DNA of 64,000 nt from Tubiluchus corallicola (GCA_030141605.1 JAQGDQ010000356.1:63346-127345); one strand, 5' to 3'. Positions 1 through 14,402 are shown, counted from the first letter of the stretch. The notes: generated by a model from the letters alone, not told the origin. Translations and numbers: made by a program.

Positions 1-269
1 TGTTCTTGAAAGTAGCAAACCTAAAAGTATAGAAAATTGAAGATAATGTGTGCAGTGACTGGTGACAGTTTGTGATGGCATATCTCATGCATCTCTGCAA
101 AAAAACTTGTCTTCGGCTTCCGCGTTATGCCATTTCGTAAGTAAGGGATGATTAATGGTGTGTAAGCAAATCAAAGCTAGCTGCATAATAAAAAAACTAC
201 TGAGTACTCTTTACAGTTAATATATAACATAATTTTAATTTGCGATATCTAACTTTTTGCATGTGAGTT
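1..269. other. Non-coding, presumably hydin intron
   Basis: No exon, RNA gene or repeat is recognisable. It lies upstream of the first visible hydin exon and is probably intronic, because that exon begins at an internal acceptor in the middle of the protein. Confidence 0.5.
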
Positions 270-1672
270 GTGACAGTTGAGTTAGTTGTGACCTTACATG
301 GTTTCACTACTCTGTGTGCTTTTGCTGTTGAGTTAGTTGTGACCTTACATGGTTTCACTACTCTGTTTGCTTTTGCTGTTGAGTTAGTTGTGACCTTACA
401 TGGTTTCATTATTCTGTTTGCTTTTGCTGTTCAGTTAGTTGTGACCTTACATGGTTTCTTTATTCTGTGTGCTTTTGCTGTTGAGTTAGTTGTGACCTTA
501 CATGGTTTCACTACTCTGTGTGCTTTTGCTGTTGAGTTAGTTGTGACATTACATGGCTTCATTACTCTGTTTGCTTTTGCTGTTGAGTTAGTTGTGACAT
601 TACATGGTTTCACTACTCTGTTTGCTTTTGCTGTTGAGTTAGTTGTGACCTTACATGGTTTCATTATTCTGTGTGCTTTTGCTGTTCAGTTAGTTGTGTC
701 CTTACATGGCTTCACTACTCTGTGTACTTTTGTTGTTCAGTTAGTTGTGACCTTACATGGTTTCATTATTCTGTGTGCTTTTGCTGTTCAGTTAGTTGTG
801 TCCTTACATGGCTTCACTACTCTGTGTACTTTTGTTGTTCAGTTAGTTGTGACCTTACATGGTTTCACTACTCTGTGTGCTTTTGCTGTTGAGTTAGTTG
901 TGACATTACATGGCTTCATTACTCTGTTTGCTTTTGCTGTTGAGTTAGTTGTGACCTTACATGGTTTCACTACTCTGTTTGCTTTTGCTGTTGAGTTAGT
1001 TGTGACCTTACATGGTTTCACTACTCTGTGTGCTTTTGCTGTTGAGTTAGTTGTGACCTTACATGGTTTCACTACTCTGTGTGCTTTTGCTGTTGAGTTA
1101 GTTGTGACATTACATGGCTTCATTACTCTGTTTGCTTTTGCTGTTGAGTTAGTTGTGACCTTACATGGTTTCACTACTCTGTTTGCTTTTGCTGTTGAGT
1201 TAGTTGTGGCCTTACATGGTTTCATTATTCTGTGTGCTTTTGCTGTTGAGTTAGTTGTGAGCTCACATGGCTTCATTACTCTGTTTGCTTTTGCTGTTGA
1301 GTTAGTTGTGACCTTACATGGTTTCACTACTCTGTGTGCTTTTGCTGTTGAGTTAGTTGTGACCTTACATGGTTTCACTACTCTGTGTGCTTTTGCTGTT
1401 GAGTTAGTTGTGACCTTACATGGTTTCACTACTCTGTGTACTTTTGCTGTTGAGTTAGTTGTGACCTTACATGGTTTCACTACTCTGTGTGCTTTTGCTG
1501 TTGAGTTAGTTGTGACCTTACATGGTTTCACTACTCTGTGTGCTTTTGCTGTTGAGTTAGTTGTGACCTTACATGGTTTCACTACTCTGTGTGCTTTTGC
1601 TGTTGAGTTAGTTGTGACCTTACATGGTTTCATTACTCTGCGTGTTTTTTGTTGAGTTAGTTGTGAGCTTAC
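270..1672. repeat. 51-bp minisatellite, about 27 copies
   Basis: The unit begins GTTGAGTTAGTTGTGACCTT and ends with TGTGTGCTTTTGCT. Copies differ by single substitutions. Because 51 is a multiple of three, long open frames appear on both strands; they are artefacts of the repeat. The array ends about 65 bp before the hydin e1 acceptor. Confidence 0.97.
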
Positions 1673-1737
1673 ATGGCTTTGTTACATCTATTTTCTACTC
1701 TCGTTGATTTTAATTCTACTCGTTATTTTACTGCAAG

Positions 1738-4700
1738 GTTGAAGTGACAGAAAAGTCGGTGAGAACGTTGTACATAACCAACACCAGTGACTATGAATTG
1801 GATTATGAATTCTATTTACCTCGTCCGTCTGATTGGATCTCGATCACTGATCAGCAGGGAAGCATTGCTACCGGTGCAGTAAAGACGTGTACGCTTTCCT
1901 TTCAACCTGGAACTGATACTGCGCTTAAAGATTGCAAAGTTATACTCAAGGTAATACATTTACTTATGTAATCATTTACTTCATTGATTAGTAGTTGTAT
2001 TTCATATTTACTTTCTCATTACAAGCGCTTTTCACACCTCAGCACATTGCAAGCCGAAAACATGCTTGTGGCAAGACAGGAACTTTGCACACTGTCAAGA
2101 ACTACACTCTAAGAGGACACGGAATTGGTGGAGGAATGTTAGTTCAGATGAATTATGTACATTCTGTCTTTCGGAGATAAACAGTCAAGTCAGTCACGAA
2201 TGAAACCACCGAAAACAAGTATTGAACCCAAGTGGTCAAGAGCTCTTCGCACTAAACCTGCGCACGCATCCACTCGGCTATATACGCTCCTCAATTTCTG
2301 GAAAGCATTAATTAGGTTATAACTGCGAATGTTTGTAAACCGGTGTGGGTTACCTCCTGATGATTTTTACCCTTGTGGATAGTGAGTTGAAGAAAGAAAG
2401 GAGATGCTGAAAAATTCTGAACCGGTCTAGACTTGAACCCGCGACCTGAGATCGGAACTGCCATGCTCTGGACAGTTTTTTCACTATTAATCTTCTCTAT
2501 GATCTTTGAATGCTTTTCCCTGAATGTTATTAAGAACGGCTGTCATTATAAGTTTTTGGTGCATTGCTTATCCTTAATTATCCCTTAAATTATCTTAGCA
2601 AATAATCTTTGTTATTTTCTTCGTTCTTTTCCAATTTGCCTTTTCACAGTTTCATTGTGCGCATGCGCAGTTGCTGTAGGTTAAAGGCCAAATGTACCAC
2701 AGCAACGTATCTTAAGTACAACTGTCACACATGTGTGTAAAGTAAAGCAAAGACGTCTTCTGCTGCATCAGTTCAGTAACTTTAGTTGTTTCACGTCGAC
2801 TTTACTTAATTATGCAATATTCTGTGCATAGAGTGAGTTACTGGCAGGATCTTGCTTGGGAACAAGAAAAAATGAACTAGGTAAGGTTCTAGCTAGCTGT
2901 GAAAGCTGTTACTATTACAATAGCATGGGCTGTGAGGCATTGTCAAGTGTACACAAATGTGTTGTCCGGTACACTTGACCTTTGACCTTTTCATGATCAT
3001 CATCAATTACTGGAACTGTGAAAAGGCTTATTCTTTAAAGTACTTTAAATATGCATCTCTGCTGTATATGTCAGCTCTCTTAGGATTATAACATAAAGCG
3101 ATTAATACGTATTTTTCTTTAGATCACTAACGGACCCAAGTTTGTGATTTCGGTCCACGGAGCTGGACGACTTCCCCGGGTGCATCCTTCTTTTGCGAGA
3201 CACGACTTTGGCACGTGTTTTGTGCACAAACCAGGTATGCCTATGCATACGGTGGAACTCACTCTCACAAACAAGGACGGTAACAAGTCTACTGGGTAAT
3301 TTACCTTTTTTCTATTGTGAACAAGTTGTAACTTACTTGCGGTATTAGCTCTACAAGGGTGCCAAATTTGAAAATAATTATTTAATTTTTAAGTTTAACT
3401 TTAGTATAGGTAATAATATAGTGTATGTGTAATTCAGGGGTGTGCAAATTATCTGACTAGCCGGGCCACATTAAACTTTCCCGCAATTCCTGTGGGCCAC
3501 AGGCAGTTTGATCAAGGAGCCAAGTACAGAAAGGCCTAATAATGTTTTTTTTACATCCGGCCTGCGTACATCATTAATACTACACTCAAGAAACTATTTT
3601 AGAAGTTATTAAAATTTATATTACAAACCATATATTTCTACTTTCAGGACAGATAGTGGTAATTTCATTACAATGCATATTAGTAATGTGTATCACACAG
3701 TCTGTGTAGTACAGTGACATTAAGCTACAACCGTCTTGTAAGGGTTAATGGCATCCGATCTAGCAGAAAAAACTACCCGCACTATCTTTGGGATCGTGGC
3801 ACGAACTTCAGCTGGATACACTCAATAGGTTGACAAATCTCTTCGCGGGCCGCATAAATTCTCTCGGGGGGTCACAATTTGTACACCCCTGGTGTAATTG
3901 TTTAAGTACACAACATTAATTTAATAAACCAGCTGCTTGTGCTACTTTCCTTTCAAAATATAGATTCATCGGCGCTAACACGGAGCTGTCTTCCCTTTGC
4001 TTCAGTCGTCTTTCTAAGATTACATCATTGTGTGCTCTCAGGACTGAGGTTTTCATTTTCTTGCATTAGCAGGCTAATTACAGTAGCTAAATCTATAAAA
4101 AACGAAGCATTTAGGAGCTTAACACAGGAAACAAAAGTTAAAAACACCTCACTGACACCGCGCAGCAAAAATGTTTGCTAATGAATCATTTGCAATCAGG
4201 TTAAAGTTATATTTGTGAAGACGATGAAACTAGTGAAATGTAAGTATGTGAAAAACTATGAGTATGAGTTAAAATTCTCTGATAAAAAGTCAAGTGAAAA
4301 TCTAGTCATGAGTGTGTATATTAAAAGTAACACACTGAAATTGTAGAACTTTTGAAGACCAAGGATGTTTCAATTTGTCATAAATTCAATTTCATATCAA
4401 ATCAGCTCAAACTGTACATAGACAGGTAATTAATATACAGGGCCCCTTATAGTTTTGAAAACATTATATAATTAAACAAAGTTGAAACAATGTCATACGC
4501 TGACATGCTGTACGACAAGTTCATTTCAGTGAGCATGCATGTGGGCCTTAAGCCAATGGCCTGCTGCATGACAAGTTCATTTCAGTGAGCATGCATGTGG
4601 ACCCTAAGCCAATGGCCTGCTGTAGGGCAAGTTCATTTCAGTGAGCATGCATGTGGGCCCTAAGTCAATGGCCTGCTGTACTGCAAGTTCGTTTCAGTGA

Positions 4701-6781
4701 GCATGCATGTGGGCCTTAAGCCAATGGCCTGCTGCATGACAAGTTCATTTCAGTGAGCATGCATGTGGGCCCTAAGTCAATGGCCCGCTGCACGGCAAGT
4801 TCATTTCAGTGCGCATGCATGTGGGCCTTAAGCCAATGGCCTGCTGTACGACAAGTTCATTTCAGTGAGCATGCACGTGGGCCATAAGCCAATGGCCTGC
4901 TGTACGACAAGTTCATTTTAGTGAGCACGCATGTGGGCCCTAAGCCAATGGCCTGCTGCACGGCAAGTTCATTTCAGTGAGCACGCATGTGGGCCCTAAG
5001 CCAATGGCCTGCTGTACGGCAAGTTCGTTTCAGTGAGCATGCATGTGGGCCCTAAGCCAATGGCCTGCTGCACGACAAGTTCATTTCAGTGAGCATGCAT
5101 GTGGGCCCTAAGCCAATGGCCTGCTGTACCACAAGTTCATTTCAGTGAGCACGCATGTGGGCCCTAAGCCAATGGCCTGCTGTACGACAAGTTCATTTCA
5201 GTGCGCACGCATGTGGGCCCTAAGCCAATGGCCTGCTGTACGGCAAGTTCGTTTCAGTGAGCACGCATGTGGGCCCTAAGCCAATGGCCTGCTGTACGGC
5301 AAGTTCGTTTCAGTGAGCATGCATGTGGGCCCTAAGCCAATGGCCTGCTGTACCACAAGTTCGTTTCAGTGAGCATGCATGTGGGCCCTAAGCCAATGGC
5401 CTGCTGTACCACAAGTTCATTTCAGTGAGCACGCATGTGGGCCCTAAGCCAATGGCCTGCTGTACCACAAGTTCGTTTCAGTGAGCACGCATGTGGGCCC
5501 TAAGCCAATGGCCTGCTGTACGGCAAGTTCGTTTCAGTGAGCATGCATGTGGGCCCTAAGCCAATGGCCTGCTGTACCACAAGTTCGTTTCAGTGAGCAT
5601 GCATGTGGGACCTAAGCCAATGGCCTGCTGCATGACAAGTTCATTTCAGTGAGCATGCATGTGGACCCTAAGCCAATGGCCTGCTGTACGACAAGTTCAT
5701 TTCAGTGAGCACGCATGTGGACCCTAAGCCAATGGCTTGCTGCATGACAAGTTCATTTCAGTGAGCATGCATGTGGGCCCTAAGTCAATGGCCTGCTGTA
5801 CTGCAAGTTCGTTTCAGTGAGCATGCATGTGGGCCCTAAGCCAATGGCCTGCTGCACGACAAGTTCATTTCAGTGAGCATGCATGTGGACCCTAAGCCAA
5901 TGGCCTGCTGTACGACAAGTTCATTTCAGTGAGCATGCATGTGGGCCCTAAGCCAATGGCCTGCTGTACCAATTGGTAAAACGTATTCTGATTGTTGATA
6001 ATATTTTCCATTGAATTTTAACTAGAAATTCGTACTGATCAAATTGAAATTGTAAATGTACGAATATATATTCACATCTCGGTTTGCCAGACCTCGCTTT
6101 TACAGACATCGGAGCTGACTGCTAGTTGGTGGGCCGTCACTTTGTTTACATACAAACAACGTGTAACGACATGTGTGTAGCTTGTATATCAGCGTGTGTA
6201 AGTAGTTTAGAGTCAATTATGTGGAGTTATTTGAGTCAATTACCGACAGTTTTTACATACTTTTGCATACGAGTGACTCGAACTAGACGTTTTTGAGACA
6301 ATTAGGGGGTTGATTCGACATTATCGTGAGTTTAATACACGGACAGCGCCTACTGTATTAGCTTAGTATCAGTAAATACAGGCAAATTCAGACCGACGTC
6401 TCCCTGCTTTTGTCTGTCAAACCGAGACATGAGTGTAAATGCATCTGTTTAATAAATTTTGAATAAAACTCTGCATGGAAGATAATATATATGTAAGAAT
6501 ATTTTATCATCATATGTAATCAATAATATATAATCATATTATTTAGCTTCCTGTATTCAACACAAACTTTTTCTGTTTACAGAATTGATTGTTTGTATGT
6601 AAATACGCCACACCTGGAAGTGAGTTTTCAAACTCAAGTTCTGGAACCCGGTCAGTCGTGTACGGCCTTGTTCACATTTCATCCAACCAAACCAATATGT
6701 ATTAGTGAAATTGTCCAGTTTGAGCTGAATAGTTTGTCTCACTTCTCTGTGCGCATTCTCGGAAAAGGTGTTGAGATAAAG
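1738..6781 (+). CDS. hydin: hydin exons e1-e3 of this window
   Basis: e1 (1738-1950, 71 codons) begins VEVTEKSVRTLYITNTS and ends in phase 0. e2 (3123-3295) continues ITNGPKFVISVHGAG and leaves two bases. e3 (6583-6781) completes a glycine and reads IDCLYVNTPHLEVSF, then a typical ASH strand (EPGQSCTALFTFHP), ending GVEIK in phase 0. The intron between e1 and e2 holds tRNA-like SINE remnants and a MITE. The intron between e2 and e3 (3.3 kb) holds the hAT element and the 56-bp minisatellite. Confidence 0.92.
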
Positions 6782-9700
6782 GTGTGTACAGTTCTATGAT
6801 TACTTTAGCGAGTCTAAAAACTAGAGTTAGTTGTATTGAATTTGTGTAGTGTACTGGATGAAATTTGATCATACGTATTTATACAACGTACTCTTACCTG
6901 TTATTTTGTAGTCACTTCACGATGGTTGCCGTAAAGTGATATCTTCTATGATTTCACTGCAGTGTTGTTTAATAAACACTGTCTCCTGTACACTTACTAC
7001 AGTATTATGTAATAATATTTCACGCTGTATCGTGTGATAATAATATCTTGTGTGGCTTCACTGCAATATCGTGTGATAATAATATCTTGTGTGGTTTCAC
7101 TGCAGTGTCGTCTGATAATAATACCTTGTGTGGTTTCACTGTAGTGTCGTCTGATAATAATACCTTGTGTGGTTTCACTGCAATATCGTGTGATAATAAT
7201 ATCTTGTGTGGCTTCACTGCAGTATCGTGTGATAATAATATCTTGTGTGGCTTCACTGCAATATCGTGTGATAATAATATCTTGTGTGGCTTCACTGCAA
7301 TATCGTGTGATAATAATATCTTGTGTGGCTTCACTGCAATATTGTGTGATAATAATACCTTGTGTGGTTTCACTGCAATATCGTGTGATAATAATACCTT
7401 GTGTGGCTTCACTGCAGTATCGTGTGATAATAATATCTTGTGTGGCTTCACTGCAGTATCGTGTGATAATAATATCTTGTGTGGCTTCACTGCAATATCG
7501 TGTGATAATAATACCTTGTGTGGCTTCACTGCAATATCGTGTGATAATAATACCTTGTGTGGCTTCACTGCAATATCGTGTGATAATAATATCTTGTGTG
7601 GCTTCACTGCAATATCGTGTGATAATAATATCTTGTGTGGCTTCACTGCAATATCGTGTGATAATAATATCTTGTGTGGCTTCACTGCAATATCGTGTGA
7701 TAATAATACCTTGTGTGGCTTCACTGCAATATCGTGTGATAATAATATCTTGTGTGGCTTCACTGCAATATCGTGTGATAATAATATCTTGTGTGGCTTC
7801 ACTGCAATATCGTGTGATAATAATATCTTGTGTGGCTTCACTACAATATCGTGTGATAATAATACCTTGTGTGGCTTCACTGCAATATCGTGTGATAATA
7901 ATATCTTGTGTGGCTTCACTGCAATATCGTGTGATAATAATACCTTGAGTGGCTTCACTACAATATTAAGTAATAATAAATAATAATCTGTTACATGGCT
8001 TCACTACAGTATCGTCTATACATTGCAGATTGAGGTTGCTGAAAAAAGATTTAAAACCATAGACATGGGAGTGTTACGCGCCGGTCAAACTAGCAGAAAA
8101 CTCGTTCCTCTCATTAACAGAAGCATGGTACCTGTAACGTTTCACATCGTTAAATGCCTTTCAACTGCTGCACTAGAGGATCGAGGAGTTTTGAAAGTGA
8201 ACCCGTCTACACAGATCACGTTGAGACCTCGAGTTGTCATAAATGCTGAGGTTCTGTTTGCTCCAAAAGCTAGATGCACTCTAACATCTGAAGAGGTAAT
8301 GAACGATGGAACGAAGTTCGTTAATCTCACAAGATGAATGAGATGCTTGAGATTTTCCAATCAGTTAAATTATTATTATCATGGAATCGTATATATTAAT
8401 TTCAGTGTGATAATTAATTTATTTATATTAATATATAAATAAATAAATTTATTATATCATCTTTGAGATTAACGAACTTATATATATATATATATATATA
8501 TGTATGTACATAAGATGCGAGGCTACAGCTCCGATGACGGCACCATTTGCAGCGATCTATATGTCAAATGAAAGGTCTCAATCTAGTTTCTTCTCATTGG
8601 AGGTTGTTTCAAATCAGGCCCATTGGGTGAAATGGGGGGAGAGGGGGCAAAAAACCTTTAAAAATGGCTGTTTTTTGCAAAACTTATACCTCTTATTTCT
8701 GGAGAACGGGAATGGACCAGGAGTGATGCCAGTAATGGTTATATAGGATGTTCAACGATGGGTGTAGTAGGCATGTTTAGAATTCCCGCAAGGGCCACGG
8801 CGTCTTGTAACAGACAATTTCCCGGACCCAACTCCCGATTTTTTCGAAATTTTGACTAAACAGCCTGTAGAAAAAACCTTCTAGTGGCGCCTGGTGGGAC
8901 TCTTGGAAGGAGGTATATAGCTCTTTAGATAGAAAGAGCAGGAACGGGGCTAAATGACGGTGTTTGTCACGTTTAAAGACACCTCCATCGTAAGCAGCTG
9001 CAATGAGTTGAATAGGGGTTCCATTTTCGGCAATTCGTGCTTGGAAAACTAGCAAAGCGATTACGATTGCTAAATTCTTCAAGTTATTGAAGATTCGTAA
9101 CAGTTCGTTGCTCATTGTAATTTCAGGTTGCTATGGAAATGCACGGCGTGTATGAGCCATTGTTCTATGTGTCTGGTACTTGTCAGGGTCTTGAAATAAG
9201 CCTGGATACGTATTCAATTCCGTTTGGAGCAATAGTGCCGGACAATTGCAGTTCTCGTATGCTTTACATGCACAACACTGGTGAACTTGGTGCAAAGTAT
9301 GCATAATGTATTTAGTATATGTGTTTAGTGTTAAAGGAAAACCGCATGATTGTTTAGACATTAATTCAAAATAATGTATGCTCTAAAATATTGAAAACTA
9401 CAACAGCTTTTTTAAATCAAAGCTTACATTAAACAGTAATTACCTCGGATAGTTAAATTTTGTTACATTTTCAAAGCTACAAGTATAGGTTGGCCTAGGA
9501 CAGTTTATTCCCGGGGTATAGTTTAACCTAGGACAGTTTATTCCTGGAGTATAGTTTAGCCTAGGACAGTTTATTCCCGGGGTATTGTTTAGCCTAGGAC
9601 AGTTTATTCCCGGTTTATAGTTTAGCCTAGGACAGTTTATTCCCGGGGTATAGTTTAGCCTAGGACAGTTTATTCCCGGGGTATAGTTTAGCCTAGGACA

Positions 9701-12194
9701 GTTTATTCCCGGGGTATAGTTTGGCCTAGGACAGTTTATTCCCGGGGTATAGTTTGGCCTAGGACAGTTTATTCCCGGGGTATAGTTTGGCCTAGGACAG
9801 TTTATTCCCGGGGTATAGTTTGGCCTAGGACAGTTTAATCACGGGGTATAGTTTGGCCTAGGACAGTTTAATCACGGGGTATAGTTTGGCCTAGGACAGT
9901 TTATTCACGGGGTATAGTTTGGCCTAGGACAGTTTATTCCCGGGTATAGTTTGGCCTAGGACAGTTTATTCCCGGGGTATAGTTTAGCCTAGGACAGTTT
10001 ATTCCCGGGGTATTGTTTGGCCTAGGACTGTTTAATCACGGGGTATAGTTTGGCCTAGGACAGTTTAATCATGGGGTATAGTTTGGCCTAGGACAGTTTA
10101 ATCACGGGGTATAGTTTGGCCTAGGACAGTTTAATCACGGGTATAGTTTGGCCTAGGACAGTTTAATCACGGGGTATAGTTTGGCCTAGGACAGTTTAAT
10201 CACGGGGTATAGTTTGGCCTAGGACAGTTTAATCACGGGGTATAGTTTGACCTAGGACAGTTTAATCACGGGTATAGTTTGGCCTAGGACAATTTATTCC
10301 CGGGGTATAGTTTGGCCTAGGACAATTTATTCCCGGGGTATAGTTTAGCCTAGGACAGTTTAATCACGGGTATAGTTTGGCCTAGGACAGTTTAATCACG
10401 GGGTATAGTTTGGCCTAGGACAGTTTAATCACGGGGTATAGTTTGGCCTAGGACAGTTTAATCACGGGGTATAGTTTGACCTAGGACAGTTTAATCACGG
10501 GTATAGTTTGGCCTAGGACAATTTATTCCCGGGGTATAGTTTGGCCTAGGACAATTTATTCCCGGGGTATATTTTGGCCTAGGACAGTTTAATCACGGGT
10601 ATAGTTTGGCCTAGGACAGTTTAATCACGGGGTATAGTTTGGCCTAGGACAGTTTAATCACGGGGTATAGTTTGGCCTAGGACAGTTTAATCACGGGGTA
10701 TAGTTTGACCTAGGACAGTTTAATCACGGGTATAGTTTGGCCTAGGACAATTTATTCCCGGGTATAGTTTGGCCTAGGACAATTTATACCCGGGGTATAG
10801 TTTGGCTGGTCTAAACTATATTCGGTTTGAGTTATCTATTAGTTTTAATATGTAAATGTGCGGCTTATCAATTCTGCAGCGTCATAGATACTCAATAATG
10901 TTGGTGTGCTTCACAAAGTTATTGAACTGTAATTATTGATGAGTAATTATTAGTAATCGAATGATAAATTGGAAGTTAAATTAACGAAGGTGGCCATCTT
11001 GCATTATCAATTGATTTTTCTCGCAGGTTTAAATGGAATGCAGCTAAATTTGAACCAGATTTCTCTATAACACCAGTGAGCGGGTATATCTCTCCAGGAA
11101 TGGAAGTCTGTTTTACTGTTACATTCCATCCCAAAGTTGTGTCAGCGGATATTAGATACGAGGTTCGGGTTCAAATTGTTCAAGAAATTGCTCAAATTGT
11201 TCAATAAATTGCTCAAATTGCTTGTTTTATTGATTGTTCAAATTGTTCAGTAGATTGCTCAATTGTTCAATAGATTGCTCAAATTATTTAACAAATTGTT
11301 CAAGAAATTCCCCAAATTGTTCAATAAATTACTCAAATTGTTCAATAGATTGCTCAAATTGTTCAATAAATTCCTCAAATTGTTCAATAGATTACTCAAA
11401 TTGTTTTATAAAATACTCAGATTGTTCAATAAAATACCCAAATTGTTCAATAAAATACCGAAATTTTTCAATAAAATACCCAAATTGTTCAATAGATTGC
11501 TCAAATTTTTTATTTGATTCCTGAAATTGTTCAATAAAATTCCGAAATTGTTCAATAAAATACTCAAATTGATCAATAATTTACTCACATTGTTTTTATA
11601 GCTTTCTGCTGATTTTCACATGTTTAAATAACTTCTCAAAATTGATTTTTTTTTTTACTATTTCTCACCAGGGTTTAAAGTGCAGTATTGAAGGTGGCAA
11701 GTATTTAGAGGTGACACTGACGGGAACATGTGTTAATATTACTCCTTGGAGAGAAATTCAACATTTTACTACACCGGTAAGACAGACAGACGTGCGTACG
11801 ATACTCATCTCAAACAAGTACGTATCTCAGAATTTCATCTTTCTTAAACACATTACTACTTGATTATTCACAGTTTTATTTGTAAGATTTTAAAATAATG
11901 TTGGAGTCAAAATCCAGGTTGGTTTTAATTTCATGTTGTTTTTATCTTCTTTTTTTTTATCTGAAAATATGGTGATTATACTGTGATCACTTGTACAGGT
12001 AGTTGTTGACTTATGACCACGATACGTTCTGCCTGATTGGTCATTACGTGATTTTGATACAAATCAGACCTGTACGTTAAAGTGGTGCATTTGTACGTGC
12101 AAGATGTTGTGTGTGTGTGTGTGTGTGTGTGTTTGTGTGTGTGTGAGTGTGTGTGTGTGTGCGTGTGTGTGCGTGTGTGTGTGCATGTGTGTGT

Positions 12195-12271
<77 letters not shown>

Positions 12272-14362
12272 TGTGTGCATGCATACGCGCGTGTATGTAC
12301 GCCAGTGGCGGCTCTTGTGTAGATTTTGTGTAACTGCAGCACCCCCTATTTTCACTTACTTTTATCCATAATATTCAATACAATAAGTCTTTTTCTTTAG
12401 TTCTTTCTTTATACTTGTACGTAACCAGAGCACGTGAGGGTAGTAATGTCCACTTCACAGCCCAGCACAGTGCGCTCGAGTGGTGTTTGGGCTGTTGTGC
12501 ACATGCGCACATGTGTGAGCCCAGGTAGAGAAAGTACTGTCACTCACACAGTTTGTTGTCAGTTGTCACGTGCTTACCGTGAATATATCAAGCTACAACT
12601 GCGATAATTTAGGTTAATGGTAAGCAAAAAAAATCTTTTTTGTTTAAGATTTTATCAACTTTATGTATAAACTTTCACATGTTTGTTTGTTTACAATTAC
12701 AAATTACAACATTAAGATTACAACTGTTTGTGTCATTTTACACGGTATTAAGACAATGGAGAAAAATTTTCTGAAGCAGCACCTCCCTTAATTTTAGTTA
12801 CAAATTGCCATTGTTGTACGGACATTAAAAATTAGCAGTACCCACGATAGTGCCCTCTATCGAAGCTGATAGCGATTTAAAGTTAATTTGTTTAAAAAAG
12901 TGAAAGGAAGTACGTGTCATAGTTGGTTTTGTATATTTAATTAGTTAATTAATTTTTTGATCGGATCGCAAAGTCGTAAGTCACGTAGGTTGTTAAGTCA
13001 ACAACTAGGTGCATACATTAGCATCGATCTTTGGATGTAGCCTCTTGAGTACTCGATAATTTAAATGTTTTTACTGGATTTGTTTATTTATTTAGACTTA
13101 GTGTAAGAACATTAGAAAAACGTGTAAATTGTTTATACTAAATGAAGCCATTACGATTAGCCGTGGTACATCATAACACAAAGTTTGAACGTTTTTCTCC
13201 TAATAGGACTAACACTATATGGAAAGTAAAGCCAATTATTGACGGTGACCACTGGTCAGGACCAGATTTGTTTATAGTTGAACCGGATCAAACTAGTTCA
13301 TATGAACTAGCGTACCATCCGGTCACCATGACAACCGTAAATAAACATACAGTGAGTTGACGAATTGATATTTTTTATGTTAATGTTGTATTTGTTTCCT
13401 GAATGTGATAATCTACATGACATTATGTTGATTTATGATAAGATCTTGCAATGAATGTGTTATAGTTTTTGAAACTACAAGAATGGTTCTTTGTGCAGGG
13501 ATCTGTGTTCTTTCAGTTTGTTCTATTTTACACAACACGGATTGTTGAAAGTACAAGAACGGTTCTTTGTGCAGGGATCCGTGTTCTTTCAGTTTGTTCT
13601 ATTTTACACAACACGGATTGTTGAAAGTACAAGAATGGTTCTTTGTGCAGGGATCCGTGTTCTTTCAGTTTGTTCTATTTTACACAACACGGATTGTTGA
13701 AAGTACAAGAATGGTTCTTTGTGCAGGGATCCGTGTTCTTTCAGTTTGTTCTATTTTACACAACACGGATTGTTGAAAGTACAAGAATGGTTCTTTGTGC
13801 AGGGATCCGTGTTCTTTCAGTTTGTTCTATTTTACACAACACGGATTGTTGAAAGTACAAGAACGGTTCTTTGTGCAGGGATCCGTGTTCTTTCAGTTTG
13901 TTCTATTTTACACAACACGGATTGTTGAAAGTACAAGAACGGTTCTTTGTTCAGGGATCCGTGTTCTTTCAGTTTGTTCTATTTTACACAACACAGATTG
14001 TTGATAGTACAAGAATGGTTCTTTGTGCAGGGATCTGTGTTCTTTCAGTTTGTTCTATTTTACACAACATGGATTGTTGAAAGTACAAGAATGGTTCTTT
14101 GTGCAGGGATCCGTGTTCTTTCCATTGCCGGATGGTACGGGTTTGTTATATAACCTTTCCGGTACTGCGGAAGCTCCGAGAATGGCAGGCAAGGTTCATA
14201 GAGATGTACCATGTAAAACAGCTTACGTTGAGCTCCTACAAGTTGAAAATTGGTTGAAACGGTCACAGCGGTCAGTATCTAGTTTATGAGTTAACTTCCA
14301 GTTGAAAAATAGATTTTGTGGATTACGAACACGAAAACAAAACAATGGCGGTATTGATAACG

Positions 14363-14402
<40 letters not shown>

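Noticed and set aside
270-1655. 461-codon open frame (and 264-codon antisense frame)
   Set aside because: It is the 51-bp minisatellite translated; both strands are open because the unit is a multiple of three. There is no non-repeat coding sequence.
1995-2180. Possible extra hydin exon (TGTLHTVKNYTLRGHG)
   Set aside because: It has an acceptor-like start but would interrupt the phase-0 e1-e2 join, which reproduces the family sequence directly, and it ends in a stop without a donor in frame.
7020-7983. Three ~300-codon frames on both strands
   Set aside because: Products of the 39-bp array; they stop where the array stops.
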